Source: Hymenobacter cellulosivorans (GTDB lineage Bacteria > Bacteroidota > Bacteroidia > Cytophagales > Hymenobacteraceae). Taken from it: DNA of 64,000 bases. The notes below the pieces were generated by a model. The model worked only from the letters and a program-made list of their open reading frames with translations, ran no database searches and had not been told where the DNA came from. The position numbers and the translations under genes were made by a program. The stretch spans positions 4,158,501 through 4,222,500 of the forward strand of contig NZ_CP095049.1 in the NCBI RefSeq assembly GCF_022919135.1, read 5' to 3'. How positions within the stretch are numbered: the stretch's first letter is position 1; the number at the start of each line of letters is the position of its first letter. Positions 18,954-27,392 of this stretch are shown here, piece after piece.

Positions 18954-20894
18954 ATGATTGACATCACGCTTCCCGACGGCTCGGTCCGCCAGTTTGAAGC
19001 CGGCGCTACCGGCTACGATGTGGCCGCCAGCATCAGCGAAGGGCTGGCTCGCAACGCCTTGGCCGTCCGCGTAAACGGGGAGGTTCGCGACCTGAACCGC
19101 CCCATCGACCACAGTGCCAAGCTCGAAATCCTGACCTGGAACGACACCGATGGCAAGTCCACGTTCTGGCACTCCTCGGCTCACTTGCTGGCCGAAGCCC
19201 TCGAGGCCCTGTATCCCGGCGTGAAGCTCGGCATCGGTCCCAGCATCGAAAACGGCTTCTATTACGACATTGATCTGGGCGAAGGCCGCACGATTTCGAC
19301 GGATAACTTCCCCGAAATCGAGAAGAAAATGCTGGAGCTGGCCAAAAACAAGAGCCGCTACGAGCGTCGTGAAGTAAGCAAAGCCGATGCCATTGCCTAC
19401 TTCACCGAAAAGGCTGACCCCTACAAACTCGACCTGCTGGAGCGCCTCGAAGACGGCAGCATCACCTTCTACCAGCAGGGTGACTTCACCGACCTCTGCC
19501 GCGGTCCGCACATTCCCGACACGTCGCCTATTAAGGCCGTGAAGCTGCTCAACGTGGCCGGTGCCTACTGGCGCGGCGATGAGAAGAACAAGCAGCTCAC
19601 GCGCATCTACGGCATCACCTTCCCCAAAGCCAAGGAACTCACCGAGTACCTCGAAAAGCTGGAGGAGGCCAAGCGCCGCGACCACCGCAAGCTAGGCAAG
19701 GAGCTGGAGCTGTTTGCTTTTTCGGAGAAAGTAGGAGCGGGGCTGCCCCTGTGGCTGCCTAAGGGCACTGCCCTGCGCGAACGGCTCGAGCAGTTTCTGC
19801 GCAAAGCCCAGGTGAAAGCCGGCTACCTGCCCGTCGTAACGCCTAACATTGGCTCGAAGGAGCTGTACGTCACGTCGGGCCACTACGAGAAGTACGGCGC
19901 CGACTCGTTCCAGCCCATAAAGACCCCAAATCCGGGCGAGGAGTTCATGCTCAAACCCATGAACTGCCCCCACCACTGCGAGATTTACAAGACCAAGCCG
20001 CGCTCCTACCGCGACCTGCCGCTGCGTCTGGCCGAGTTCGGCACGGTGTACCGCTACGAGCAGTCGGGTGAGCTGCACGGCCTGACGCGCGTGCGCGGCT
20101 TTACCCAGGACGACGCCCACATCTTCTGCCGCCCCGATCAGGTAAAGGAGGAGTTCCTCAAGGTGATTGACATCGTGCTCTACGTGCTCAAGGCCCTTGA
20201 CTTCCCCGACTTCACCGCCCAGATTTCACTACGCGACCCGGAAAACAAGGAGAAGTACATTGGCTCCGACGAGAACTGGGCCCGGGCCGAAGCCGCCATT
20301 CAGGAAGCTGCCGCCGAAAAAGGCCTGAATACCGTTACGGAGCTGGGCGAAGCGGCTTTCTATGGCCCCAAGCTCGACTTCATGGTCCGCGACGCGCTCG
20401 GCCGCAAGTGGCAGCTCGGTACGATTCAGGTCGACTACAACCTGCCCGAGCGGTTCGAGCTGGAATACGTGGCCTCCGACAACTCCCGTCAGCGGCCGGT
20501 GATGATTCACCGCGCCCCATTCGGCTCACTGGAGCGCTTCGTAGCCGTGCTCATCGAGCACTGCGCCGGCAACTTCCCTTTGTGGCTCTCACCCGAGCAG
20601 TTTGCCGTGCTGCCCATTTCGGAAAAGTACCAGGACTACGCCCAGCAGGTGTACGACAAGCTGGTACAGGCCGAAATGCGCGGCTCCCTGGACGCCCGCG
20701 ACGAGAAAATCGGCCGTAAAATCCGGGATGCCGAAATCTCCAAGGTTCCTTACATGCTCATCGTAGGGGAGAAGGAGCAGGAAAACGGCATCGTCTCGGT
20801 GCGCAAGCACGGCGAAGGCGACGTGGGCAGCATGCCCCTGGAAGCCTTCATCCGCAGCTTCCAGGAGCAGGTCGCTGAAATGATGGCTGTTTAA
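18954..20894 (+). CDS. thrS: Threonyl-tRNA synthetase
   Basis: Class II aminoacyl-tRNA synthetase charging tRNA-Thr, 646 residues, full length for the family. The TGS domain covers residues 1-62 ([20 protein letters not shown]); the editing domain has [17 protein letters not shown] and the zinc-binding-like DLCRGPHIP. The catalytic core shows motif 2 ([19 protein letters not shown]) and motif 3 ([21 protein letters not shown]), and the C-terminal anticodon-binding domain ends the protein. It is followed by a terminator and then the infC-rpmI-rplT cluster, a common gene order. Confidence 0.97.
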   Translation: MIDITLPDGSVRQFEAGATGYDVAASISEGLARNALAVRVNGEVRDLNRPIDHSAKLEILTWNDTDGKSTFWHSSAHLLAEALEALYPGVKLGIGPSIENGFYYDIDLGEGRTISTDNFPEIEKKMLELAKNKSRYERREVSKADAIAYFTEKADPYKLDLLERLEDGSITFYQQGDFTDLCRGPHIPDTSPIKAVKLLNVAGAYWRGDEKNKQLTRIYGITFPKAKELTEYLEKLEEAKRRDHRKLGKELELFAFSEKVGAGLPLWLPKGTALRERLEQFLRKAQVKAGYLPVVTPNIGSKELYVTSGHYEKYGADSFQPIKTPNPGEEFMLKPMNCPHHCEIYKTKPRSYRDLPLRLAEFGTVYRYEQSGELHGLTRVRGFTQDDAHIFCRPDQVKEEFLKVIDIVLYVLKALDFPDFTAQISLRDPENKEKYIGSDENWARAEAAIQEAAAEKGLNTVTELGEAAFYGPKLDFMVRDALGRKWQLGTIQVDYNLPERFELEYVASDNSRQRPVMIHRAPFGSLERFVAVLIEHCAGNFPLWLSPEQFAVLPISEKYQDYAQQVYDKLVQAEMRGSLDARDEKIGRKIRDAEISKVPYMLIVGEKEQENGIVSVRKHGEGDVGSMPLEAFIRSFQEQVAEMMAV

Positions 20895-20903
20895 TCAGGT
20901 TTG

Positions 20904-20930
20904 GTCATTGCGAACGAAGCGAAGCAATCC
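20904..20930 (+). repeat. Dispersed GTCATTGCGA...GAAGCAATCC element
   Basis: Matches the widespread intergenic motif with GTCATTGCGA, CGAAGCGAAG and CAATCC cores. Relatives in this window lie at 27071-27102, 27196-27230 and 58930-58961. Confidence 0.5.
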
Positions 20931-20961
20931 GCCTCTGCGCAGTGAGTAGTTCCCTTTCACC

Positions 20962-21000
20962 AAAAAGCCTCTGACTATACTCCTAGTCAGAGGCTTTTTA
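20962..21000 (+). terminator. Intrinsic terminator of thrS
   Basis: Stem AAAAAGCCTCTGACTA / TAGTCAGAGGCTTTTT with a short loop; A and T runs at both ends. Confidence 0.9.
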
Positions 21001-21237
21001 GCTTGCAATGTCTGCCCCATTTTACCGTCCAGGCTACCTCTCACTGCACACAATGCCCCTGGTTCGACCATCTCCGACCAGCACATACGCCCAGCGAATG
21101 TCCCTCGCCAGGGCAATTTTATATAGCCTTTTTTGAGGGTTTGAAAAAAAAGGCGGATATTCGCCCGCTGATTGAACCCACACTGCTCCGGCAAAGGTTG
21201 AGTTCAACCAGCTTAAAAGTTAATTAGCTCACCTTTC

Positions 21238-21246
21238 AGAAGGAGG
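21238..21246 (+). promoter_or_regulatory. Strong Shine-Dalgarno of infC
   Basis: AGAAGGAGG sits eight bases before the ATA codon at 21255. This near-perfect anti-SD complement is unusual for Bacteroidota, whose genes mostly lack such sites, and it fixes the start of infC. Confidence 0.8.
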
Positions 21247-21254
21247 ACCAACCC

Positions 21255-21890
21255 ATAGCAACCCCAAACCGCCGCTACATTCCCCGCGCTCAGGTCGAGG
21301 AGCCGTTCAAAATCAACCAGAAGATTACGGCCCGGGAAGTACGCCTGGTCGGCGAAAACGTCGAGCAAGGCATTTATTCAATTGAGCAGGCCCGTCGCAT
21401 GGCCCAGGAGCAGAACCTCGACCTGGTTGAGATTTCGCCCACGGCCGTGCCCCCGGTGTGCCGCGTTATCGACTACTCGAAATTCAAGTACGAGCAGAAG
21501 AAGCGTACCCGCGAAATGAAGGCCAAGGCTACGAAAGTAGTTCTGAAGGAAATTCGTTTCGGACCCAACACCGACGACCACGACTTCGCATTCAAGCTCA
21601 AGCACGCCCAGGAATTCCTGAAGGAAGGCGCCAAAATCAAGGCGTACGTTCACTTCGTGGGTCGTTCCATCGTGTTTAAGGAGCGGGGCGAAATCCTGCT
21701 GCTCAAGTTTGCTCAGGCTTTGGAAGAACTCGCCAAAGTAGAGCAACTGCCTAAGCTCGAAGGCAAGCGCATGTTCCTGTATCTGGCTCCCAAAGTAGCG
21801 CCCACGCCTGCCAAGGCTAAGCCTGCTGCCCCGGCCGCGAAAGAAGGAGCTCCGGCTCCCAAAGAAGCGCAGCCCAAGGAACAGGAATAG
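21255..21890 (+). CDS. infC: Translation initiation factor IF-3, AUA start
   Basis: IF-3 binds the 30S subunit and checks the start codon-initiator tRNA pairing. Reading from ATA 21255 gives a 211-residue protein: N-domain beginning [18 protein letters not shown], then [22 protein letters not shown], linker, and C-domain with [18 protein letters not shown]. It ends in an Ala/Pro/Lys-rich tail of about 30 residues. The first ATG (21399) would delete 48 residues including most of the N-domain; the only in-frame start positioned by the SD (21238-21246) is ATA. A rare start codon in infC fits the known autoregulation in which IF-3 rejects its own message, best studied with AUU in Escherichia coli. 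rpmI and rplT follow. Confidence 0.93.
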   Translation: MATPNRRYIPRAQVEEPFKINQKITAREVRLVGENVEQGIYSIEQARRMAQEQNLDLVEISPTAVPPVCRVIDYSKFKYEQKKRTREMKAKATKVVLKEIRFGPNTDDHDFAFKLKHAQEFLKEGAKIKAYVHFVGRSIVFKERGEILLLKFAQALEELAKVEQLPKLEGKRMFLYLAPKVAPTPAKAKPAAPAAKEGAPAPKEAQPKEQE

Positions 21891-21938
21891 GCTCGGGCCT
21901 GCATCCCCGCATTTTCTTTTTTCTCAATTCATACCACA

Positions 21939-22133
21939 ATGCCGAAAGTAAAGACGAAATCCGGTGCTAAGAAGCGTTTCTCGCTCACCGGCTCGGGCAA
22001 GGTGAAGCGGAAGCACGCCTTCAAAAGCCACATCCTGACCAAAAAGTCGACCAAGCAGAAGCGTAACCTGACGCACGTAACCTTGGTTAGCTCCGCGGAC
22101 ATGAACCGCGTGAAGGACATGCTGGTTATCTGA
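21939..22133 (+). CDS. rpmI: 50S ribosomal protein L35
   Basis: 64 residues, standard length, beginning [20 protein letters not shown] and highly basic, with the [19 protein letters not shown] tail. It assembles in the large subunit. It lies 48 bases after infC in the conserved infC-rpmI-rplT order and is presumably cotranscribed. Confidence 0.97.
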   Translation: MPKVKTKSGAKKRFSLTGSGKVKRKHAFKSHILTKKSTKQKRNLTHVTLVSSADMNRVKDMLVI

Positions 22134-22271
22134 TTGTAAAAAGCTGATTGTCAGTTGTTATTAGTTTAACCATCGACAGCCAACCACCAACAATCACCAA
22201 ATTTTCAACCCGGCGTCCGGTCTCGAAGACTTCACTTGAATAGTCACCGGCCGCCAAAAACAAAGTAGGTT

Positions 22272-22616
22272 ATGCCAAGAAGTGTAAACCACGTGGCCTC
22301 GCGCCACCGCCGTAAGAAAGTAATGCGTCTGGCGAAAGGCTATTTCGGCCGTCGCAAGAACGTATGGACCGTAGCCAAAAACGCCGTTGAGAAAGGTCTT
22401 CTCTACGCGTACCGCGACCGGAAAACCAAGAAGCGTGAGTTCCGCGCCCTCTGGATTCAGCGTATCAACGCTGGTGCCCGCGAGCATGGTCTGTCGTATT
22501 CGCAGTTGATGGGCGGCCTGAAGAAGGCTGGCATCGAGCTGAACCGTAAGGTTCTGGCCGACCTCGCCCTCAACCACCCCGCTGCTTTCAAAGGCATTGT
22601 GGACAAGATTAAGTAA
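22272..22616 (+). CDS. rplT: 50S ribosomal protein L20
   Basis: 114 residues beginning [20 protein letters not shown], with the [20 protein letters not shown] core typical of L20, an early assembly protein of the large subunit. In other bacteria L20 represses its own operon. The 138-base rpmI-rplT spacer holds an imperfect inverted repeat (TGATTGT near 22145 against ACAATCA near 22190) that could be a regulatory leader, though this is not established. Confidence 0.97.
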   Translation: MPRSVNHVASRHRRKKVMRLAKGYFGRRKNVWTVAKNAVEKGLLYAYRDRKTKKREFRALWIQRINAGAREHGLSYSQLMGGLKKAGIELNRKVLADLALNHPAAFKGIVDKIK

Positions 22617-22652
22617 GTAGCCCACGCTGGCTAGCCAGCCGGAATACTAAAA

Positions 22653-22690
22653 CAAAAAGCCCTCAGCCATCAACGGTTGAGGGCTTTTTG
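22653..22690 (+). terminator. Intrinsic terminator of the infC cluster
   Basis: Stem CAAAAAGCCCTCA / TGAGGGCTTTTTG with further T. The convergent acetyltransferase gene ends 27 bases on, so it may serve both. Confidence 0.9.
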
Positions 22691-22716
22691 TTTTTTTGGG
22701 CTAGCGCCGCCTCCGG

Positions 22717-23262
22717 TTATTGGGGGCGGGCCAGTACGACGATGGGCTTTTCCTTGTAGATGGTTTCGGCAATGGGCTGGTAGCCATGCTTGGCCGCCAC
22801 CCGCAGGGAAGGGGCATTATCCGGGTCGATGATGCACACAGTGCGTGAGCAGGCAAAATGCGCCTCGCCCCAGGCCAGGGCCGCCGCTACGGCTTCCGTA
22901 GCGTAGCCGCGGCCGTGAATGGCCGGGTCGAGCACCCAGCCGATTTCGGGCTCTCCTTTCAGGGAAGGATCCATGGCCCGGCGCCAATCGGCGAAGCCAA
23001 CGGTGCCGATGTAACGGCCGGTCGCGGTTTCTTCCACGGCCCAGTAGCCAAAGCCCAGCAGGGACCAGTGTCCGTTGTTGCGCAGCAGCTTTGTCCAGAC
23101 GTCTTCTTCCGGCAAGGGCTGCCCGCCGAGAAAGGCATAAAAGTCGGGCTTTTGAAAGATGGCGGTGAAGGCGGCCAAGTCCGCAAAGCGGTGCTCCCGT
23201 AGTAGCAGGCGAGCGGTGGGAATTACGGGGATGGGAGAGGTTAAAGGATACGAGCTGAGCAT
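22717..23262 (-). CDS. GNAT family N-acetyltransferase
   Basis: 181 residues of the RimJ/RimL type: TARLLLREHRFADLAAF at the start, GRYIGTVGFADW in the central strand, the acetyl-CoA loop HGRGYATEAVAAALAWG and the ENxxS-like IIDPDNAPSLRVAAKHGY. Such enzymes acetylate protein N-termini or small molecules; the substrate cannot be read. MLSSYPL at 23262 is preferred because the longer frame adds a hydrophobic leader translated from AT-rich upstream DNA. It is convergent with rplT. Confidence 0.85.
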   Translation of the reverse strand: MLSSYPLTSPIPVIPTARLLLREHRFADLAAFTAIFQKPDFYAFLGGQPLPEEDVWTKLLRNNGHWSLLGFGYWAVEETATGRYIGTVGFADWRRAMDPSLKGEPEIGWVLDPAIHGRGYATEAVAAALAWGEAHFACSRTVCIIDPDNAPSLRVAAKHGYQPIAETIYKEKPIVVLARPQ

Positions 23263-23460
23263 AGAGGCAGGTGAAAAAAGCGCAATGATAAAGTAAGCTG
23301 CAAAAAACGAATCCCTATATATCAAACCAGAATTCTTGCGCTTAATTCGAAAATCGATCTATAATCAGGAGTGTTGTTATATCCTTGGAATACTGATAAA
23401 ATAATGAATTGTACTTAATTTATTATAGCTTTAAATAATACAATTATATTGCGTAACTAG

Positions 23461-23491
23461 TTGACTTTGGCTTGCTTGAAGATTACTTTTG
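23461..23491 (+). promoter_or_regulatory. Promoter of the small secreted peptide
   Basis: TTG at 23461-23463 and TACTTTTG (TAnnTTTG match) at 23484-23491 with a 20-base spacer, inside the most AT-rich stretch nearby and 30 bases before the ATG at 23522. Confidence 0.7.
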
Positions 23492-23521
23492 TTTATACTC
23501 TGATCTGCAAACAAACTTATT

Positions 23522-23740
23522 ATGTGCAAAAAACTACTACTCCTTCTTCTTCTTTCATTGGCTGCTGAATTGACCGTTTCGGCGGCTGTTCAGTCTGCCG
23601 CGACGATTGAAGCCCAACCACTCTTCAAGAGGGCTCCCAAAGACAAGACGCGTTCAGGCCGATATATCCACCGGCCCAACTATAAGCGCTACAAAGGTCC
23701 GGGTAATCCTAACCGTGGTCTTCTGGCAGTGTTCAGCTAG
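23522..23740 (+). CDS. Small secreted basic peptide, unrecognised
   Basis: 72 residues: MCKKLLLLLLLSLAAELTVS is a clear signal peptide, leaving about 50 residues rich in Lys, Arg, Pro and Gly (APKDKTRSGRYIHRPNYKRY, then GPGNPNRG). There is no cysteine in the mature part and no recognised family. A good promoter (23461-23491) and a terminator (23760) bracket it as a monocistronic unit, which supports it being real. The role is unknown; a cationic peptide could bind the envelope or nucleic acid. Confidence 0.75.
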   Translation: MCKKLLLLLLLSLAAELTVSAAVQSAATIEAQPLFKRAPKDKTRSGRYIHRPNYKRYKGPGNPNRGLLAVFS

Positions 23741-24325
23741 GCTACTCCGGTAGCTCACGAAGGCCCTGGGCAAGCGCCCTGGGCCTTTTTATTTTCTGCC
23801 CGCGTCCTTACGGAACAACGTGGCGAGGCTTCTAACCTGGACGGTAGCTAAACTGAACAGAGGTTGTAAGTGCAAAACAGGTGACAGGCACGGTAGCGCT
23901 TAAGGAGTAAAGGAAATATAGGATTTTGCTTAAAGTGCGCCTAGTAAGAGGGTGAGTGGGCTTTTATAGGCAAGCCTGCGTACCTGAGGTTGAGTTCGGC
24001 GTCCGATTGGGCAGCGTGGCGTGTCCGCCAGGTGCCTGTAGCTCGGCCGCTAGGTGGTAAGCTTTTCTCCGATTAGGCGCAGTAGATTTCCCGTCTGCTA
24101 AGAGAGGGCTAGGGGCCGCTTGCTCCTCACTGTCGTACCAGGCTCTGGTAGCCACAGCCTGCTCTGAAGTTAATAAGGCATATCACCGCCGTAACTTGGC
24201 GGCTAGCTCGATTTGCGGGCTATACTCTCGTCAATAGTTTTCTGGCGCAAAGTGGTCCGGTTTACTTGCCACCAAGCCGGGGCAAATTCCGAGCTCCAGC
24301 TGTTACTCTTTTGCTACCTAGCGCT
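23741..24325. other. Intergenic region without a supported gene
   Basis: 585 bases. Apart from the terminator at 23760-23790 I see nothing interpretable. A minus-strand frame at 23964-24155 lacks any family likeness. Confidence 0.5.
23760..23790 (+). terminator. Intrinsic terminator
   Basis: Stem AAGGCCC..GGGC / GCCC..GGGCCTT with loop AAGC, followed by five T. Confidence 0.85.
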
Positions 24326-24793
24326 ATGTCTGCCCGCACCCCGGTTACCCGCAGTATTTCCTTTAACGCCGCCATGCTCGAAGCTGTCCGCGCCAACCGC
24401 AAAACCGTCACGCGCCGCCGCCTTGCTGCTGGTCTGCCCCTGCATGAGGCCCCCGACGCCTACCTGTTCGGTGGGATGGACGCCGATGTAGCCCGGTTTG
24501 AACCCCGCCCATCTGCTGCTATGCCCGCCGCCCTGCGCATTACCTGCCCCTTCGGGCAGCCCGGTGACCTGCTCCAGGTTGTGGAAGCACCCGAACTAGT
24601 GCTGGAAGTCTGCAGCGTGCGGGCCGAGCAACTGCAAGGCATCACTGCCACTGAAGCCCAGGCTGAGGGCCTCGCCGCTTCTGACGGTGCCGCCGCCCTG
24701 GCCGCCTTCCGCACCCTCATCGACTCAATATATCCTTCAGCTTGGGTGCGCAATGAGTGGGTCTGGGTTATTGGGTTTCGGCGGGTGCAGTAG
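24326..24793 (+). CDS. Phage-type ASCH-domain-like protein
   Basis: 155 residues. The motifs ISFNAAMLEAV, RKTVTRRRL, FGQPGDLLQV, LEVCSVRAEQLQGIT, EAQAEGL and the C-terminal WVWVIGFRRV match the small phage/prophage proteins related to ASCH (a PUA-like RNA-binding fold). Known relatives sit in phage genomes with unclear roles. No other phage gene is next to it, so it may be a domesticated remnant. The start MSARTPV at 24326 is preferred over an upstream in-frame ATG at 24266. Confidence 0.7.
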   Translation: MSARTPVTRSISFNAAMLEAVRANRKTVTRRRLAAGLPLHEAPDAYLFGGMDADVARFEPRPSAAMPAALRITCPFGQPGDLLQVVEAPELVLEVCSVRAEQLQGITATEAQAEGLAASDGAAALAAFRTLIDSIYPSAWVRNEWVWVIGFRRVQ

Positions 24794-24819
24794 AGCGCGC
24801 AAGGCGTGGCTGAAAAAAG

Positions 24820-24851
24820 AAAAGGCCTTCCTGTAATAGGAAGGCCTTTTT
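24820..24851. terminator. Bidirectional intrinsic terminator
   Basis: 13-bp stem AAAAGGCCTTCCT / AGGAAGGCCTTTT with loop GTAAT, located between the ASCH-like gene and the convergent tRNA gene. Confidence 0.9.
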
Positions 24852-24853
24852 CG

Positions 24854-24927
24854 TAGCGGGGACGAGAGTTGAACTCGTGACCTCAGGGTTATGAATCCTG
24901 TGCTCTAACCAACTGAGCTACCCCGCC
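24854..24927 (-). tRNA. tRNA-Met (CAT anticodon), elongator type
   Basis: Minus-strand 74-nt cloverleaf: acceptor GGCGGGG with CCCCGCT plus discriminator A, D-arm GCTCAGTTGGTTAGAGC, anticodon loop TTCATAA, T-arm CGAGTTCAACTCTCG. CCA is not encoded. The first acceptor pair is G-U rather than the mismatched pair of initiator tRNA, so the elongator is preferred; a lysidine-modified tRNA-Ile also reads as CAT but normally differs in identity elements. Confidence 0.95.
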
Positions 24928-25064
24928 CTGTTTTGGTGGTGCAAAGGTAATGACAAGATTTCGACTAGCGCAAGTCTTGTGTAAAAAAAAAGCCGTGTAT
25001 ATTGGCTCAGCCCATAGCGGCTCCGCCCTGTTTTCTTACCTTTTTCTCCCATTTTGTTCTGCTT

Positions 25065-25478
25065 ATGCCGCTTTCTGCTACTCGTTCCAAGCACCGTTTC
25101 ACGGTCGAGCTGCCCGTAAACGCTTCTCCCAAAATTCTTTACCCGTATCTGGCGTCGGCGTCGGGGTTGTCGCAGTGGTTTTGCCAGGATGTGCGTATCG
25201 ATGAAGACCACCGCTACAATTTTATTTGGGACAACCAGTCGCACTTTGCCGAGATGAACTCCCACCGCACCAACCGCTCGGTGCGCTACGTGTTTCTCGA
25301 CCACAACAAGCGCCACACGCCCGACGCCAACTACCTCGACTTTAGCCTGGAAGAGTCGCAACTGACGCAAGAAGTATACTTGCGCGTGATTGACTACTCG
25401 GAGGAAACCGACGATATCGAGCTGCAGGAAATGTGGGAAAGCCTCATTCTGAAGCTGCGCGAGTTGGTCGGGGGCTGA
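25065..25478 (+). CDS. START/AHA1-like domain protein
   Basis: 137 residues. KHRFTVELPVNASPKILYPYLASASGLSQWFCQDV is the classic opening of the AHSA1/polyketide-cyclase helix-grip fold (shown in parts: FTVELPVNASPKILYPYLAS and GLSQWFCQDV), and the protein continues with beta strands and a closing helix (EMWESLILKLRELVGG). Bacteroidota carry a conserved version of unknown function. ATG 25065 is the first consistent start. The LptF/LptG permease gene follows after 110 bases, possibly in the same unit. Confidence 0.8.
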   Translation: MPLSATRSKHRFTVELPVNASPKILYPYLASASGLSQWFCQDVRIDEDHRYNFIWDNQSHFAEMNSHRTNRSVRYVFLDHNKRHTPDANYLDFSLEESQLTQEVYLRVIDYSEETDDIELQEMWESLILKLRELVGG

Positions 25479-25588
25479 AACCCGAAAAATAAACTTAGGG
25501 GAGCAAGAGCAAAACGGGCCGTATCTTCGTTTGTCTTTTGCTCCCTTGTGGCGCCCACACAGAGTGGGCGGACAGGGGAGTGCCTGTC

Positions 25589-27028
25589 ATGAAAAAACTC
25601 GATAAACTGATTCTGCGGGCCTTTGCCGGGCCCTTCCTGCTCACCTTCGCGGTAGTGCAGTTCATTCTGCTCATGGTGACTCTGCTCAAGTACATGGACG
25701 ACTTGATCGGCAAAGACCTGGGCTGGCAGGTAATTACCAAGCTGATTCTGATGTTCAGCGTGATTACCATTCCCACGGCCCTGCCGCTGGCCGTGCTGCT
25801 GTCGTCCTTGATGACCTACGGCAACCTAGGCGAGCACCATGAGCTGACAGCCATCAAAAGCTCGGGCATTTCGCTGATCCGCATTCTGCGCCCGGTGCTG
25901 CTGCTGAGCGTGTTTCTGGCCGGCCTGGCGTTCTGGTTCAACAACCGTATCGTGCCTAGCGCCAACCTCGAAACCTTCAGCCTGCTCTGGGACGTGCGCC
26001 AGCAGAAACTGGCCCTCGACATTCGGGAGGGCGTGTTCTACAACGGCTTGCCGGGCATTACCATCAAGGTCAACCAAAAGGAAGGTGAGAACGGCGACCG
26101 GCTCAAGGGCGTCATGATTTACGACCACCGCAATGGCCAAGGCAACGCCACGGTCATTCTAGCCGATTCGGGGCGGATGTTTACCCGCTTCGGGGGCGGC
26201 TACCTGAGCCTGGAGCTGTTCCACGGCCGCACCTATATTGAGCAGCCCGACGCCCGTGACCGGGCCGGCGCCTCTTTCTACCGCCAGGCTTTTGACCGCA
26301 ACCTGATTACGTTTTCCCTGTCTTCCTTCGACCTGAGCCTGACCGACAAGAGCTTGTTCAAGGAAAACAAGATGATGAAGAATATTCCCCAGCTCCAGCA
26401 GTTCACCGACTCGCTGCACAACAAGCTGGTGGTCGAGCGGCAGCAGTTTCCGCGCCAGCTCAATCCGTATTACGTGTATGTGCGCCTGGATACGACCGGG
26501 CAGACCCTGCGCCAGCGGGTCGAAAACTGGCAGGTGCCTACTACCAAGCTGCCCGTCGTGAATACCAACCTGCTAGACCAGGCCGAAAACCGGGTTCGCA
26601 ACCTGCGTACCTACGTGGGCAGCTCCACCGAGCACATGAGCAATTTGGCCAAGGAGGCCGGCAACTTTCGCATCGAAATCTATAAGAAGTACACCCAGTC
26701 GGTGGCCGTGCTGCTGATGTTTTTAATTGGCGCTCCGCTTGGGGCCATCATCAAAAAAGGTGGTTTGGGCATCCCCGTGCTGATTTCTATTGTCTTCTTC
26801 ATCGTTTACTACGTGCTATCCATCATCGGCGAGAAGTATGCCCGGGAAGGCGTAATGCCCGTCGCTTCGGGCGTATGGATGGCTACCGTACTGCTGCTGC
26901 CCGTTGGGCTGTTTTTCCTTAACCAGGCCCGCCGCGACTCCGGACTGCTCGAAACCGACATCTTTGGTCGTTTCTTCCGCAAGTTCAAGCTGCCCTTCCG
27001 TAGTGGCTATAAAAAGGCGGTTTCTTAA
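25589..27028 (+). CDS. LptF/LptG-type permease (YjgP/YjgQ family)
   Basis: 479-residue inner-membrane component of the lipopolysaccharide export machine. MKKLDKLILRAFAGPFLLTF opens the first transmembrane helix; helices 2-3 lie near residues 55-125, a large periplasmic beta-jellyroll-like domain spans about 130-370, and three more helices close the protein (VAVLLMFLIGAPLGAIIKKG, VLISIVFFIVYYVLSIIG, WMATVLLLPVGLFFLNQA). The GAPLGAIIKKGGLG segment is diagnostic. LptF versus LptG cannot be decided from sequence alone. The start is ATG 25589; an upstream frame extension reads leader DNA. Confidence 0.93.
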   Translation: MKKLDKLILRAFAGPFLLTFAVVQFILLMVTLLKYMDDLIGKDLGWQVITKLILMFSVITIPTALPLAVLLSSLMTYGNLGEHHELTAIKSSGISLIRILRPVLLLSVFLAGLAFWFNNRIVPSANLETFSLLWDVRQQKLALDIREGVFYNGLPGITIKVNQKEGENGDRLKGVMIYDHRNGQGNATVILADSGRMFTRFGGGYLSLELFHGRTYIEQPDARDRAGASFYRQAFDRNLITFSLSSFDLSLTDKSLFKENKMMKNIPQLQQFTDSLHNKLVVERQQFPRQLNPYYVYVRLDTTGQTLRQRVENWQVPTTKLPVVNTNLLDQAENRVRNLRTYVGSSTEHMSNLAKEAGNFRIEIYKKYTQSVAVLLMFLIGAPLGAIIKKGGLGIPVLISIVFFIVYYVLSIIGEKYAREGVMPVASGVWMATVLLLPVGLFFLNQARRDSGLLETDIFGRFFRKFKLPFRSGYKKAVS

Positions 27029-27070
27029 TGTACTAATATCAGTTGAATGTGCTTATGTAGGGAAGTAGGG

Positions 27071-27230
27071 CCTTGCGAGCGAAGCGCGGCCATCCGTCCT
27101 CTACTAGTACTAGCGACAAACGCTCTTTTACCAGAAAGCCCTTTCCCGTTGCGTACGGGAAAGGGCTTTTGGCTTAAGGGCATTCAGCCCAGTTCAGAGG
27201 ATGGATGGCTGCGGCTCAGGCTTCGCAAGG
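27071..27230. repeat. Imperfect inverted repeat flanking a terminator
   Basis: Left arm 27071-27102 (CCTTGCGAGCGAAGCG, CCATCCGTCCTCT) and right arm 27196-27230 (reverse complement CCTTGCGAAGC, CCATCCATCCTCT). The arms resemble the dispersed TTGCGAGCGAAGC element and enclose the hairpin at 27135-27169. Confidence 0.6.
27135..27169 (+). terminator. Intrinsic terminator after the Lpt permease
   Basis: 15-bp perfect stem AAAGCCCTTTCCCGT / ACGGGAAAGGGCTTT with loop TGCGT. Confidence 0.85.
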
Positions 27231-27316
27231 ACGTATTCACTCCACATTCAGCACATTCCCTACATTCCTCCCATTCGCACATTGACCATGCATTAGCACG
27301 ATCAATATAAAATGCC

Positions 27317-27324
27317 TACCTTTG
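27317..27324 (+). promoter_or_regulatory. Probable -7 element TACCTTTG of rpsO
   Basis: Exact TAnnTTTG match 69 bases before the rpsO ATG; the -33 element is poor (TTAG at 27293). Confidence 0.5.
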
Positions 27325-27328
27325 CAGC

Positions 27329-27353
27329 CACCCCGAGGTGCGGGGTGTTTTTT
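27329..27353 (+). promoter_or_regulatory. Terminator-like hairpin in the rpsO leader
   Basis: Stem CACCCCG / CGGGGTG with loop AGGTG and six T, placed between the -7 box and the start codon of rpsO. It could be an attenuator, or a 5'-end stabilising hairpin since the transcript would begin close to it. Confidence 0.5.
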
Positions 27354-27392
27354 CTTTCATATTTAATCCAAGACGGGGAAACCTATCTGCCG

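Larger units (their letters stand above)
20895..21254. other. thrS-infC intergenic region / long infC leader
   Basis: 360 bases. It contains a dispersed repeat (20904-20930), the thrS terminator (20962-21000) and then about 250 bases ahead of infC with an A-run hairpin candidate near 21147-21167, the palindrome GGTTGAGTTCAACC (21197-21210) and the strong Shine-Dalgarno at 21238. Confidence 0.6.
27029..27392. other. lptF/G-rpsO intergenic region
   Basis: 364 bases with a dispersed inverted repeat (27071-27230) enclosing a terminator, then a promoter box (27317) and a terminator-like hairpin (27329) in the rpsO leader. Confidence 0.7.

Noticed and set aside
21399..21890. infC beginning at the first ATG
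   Set aside because: It removes 48 conserved N-domain residues and ignores the strong SD placed for the ATA at 21255.
23964..24155. 63-codon minus-strand frame
   Set aside because: No signal peptide, family or conserved motif; probably chance.
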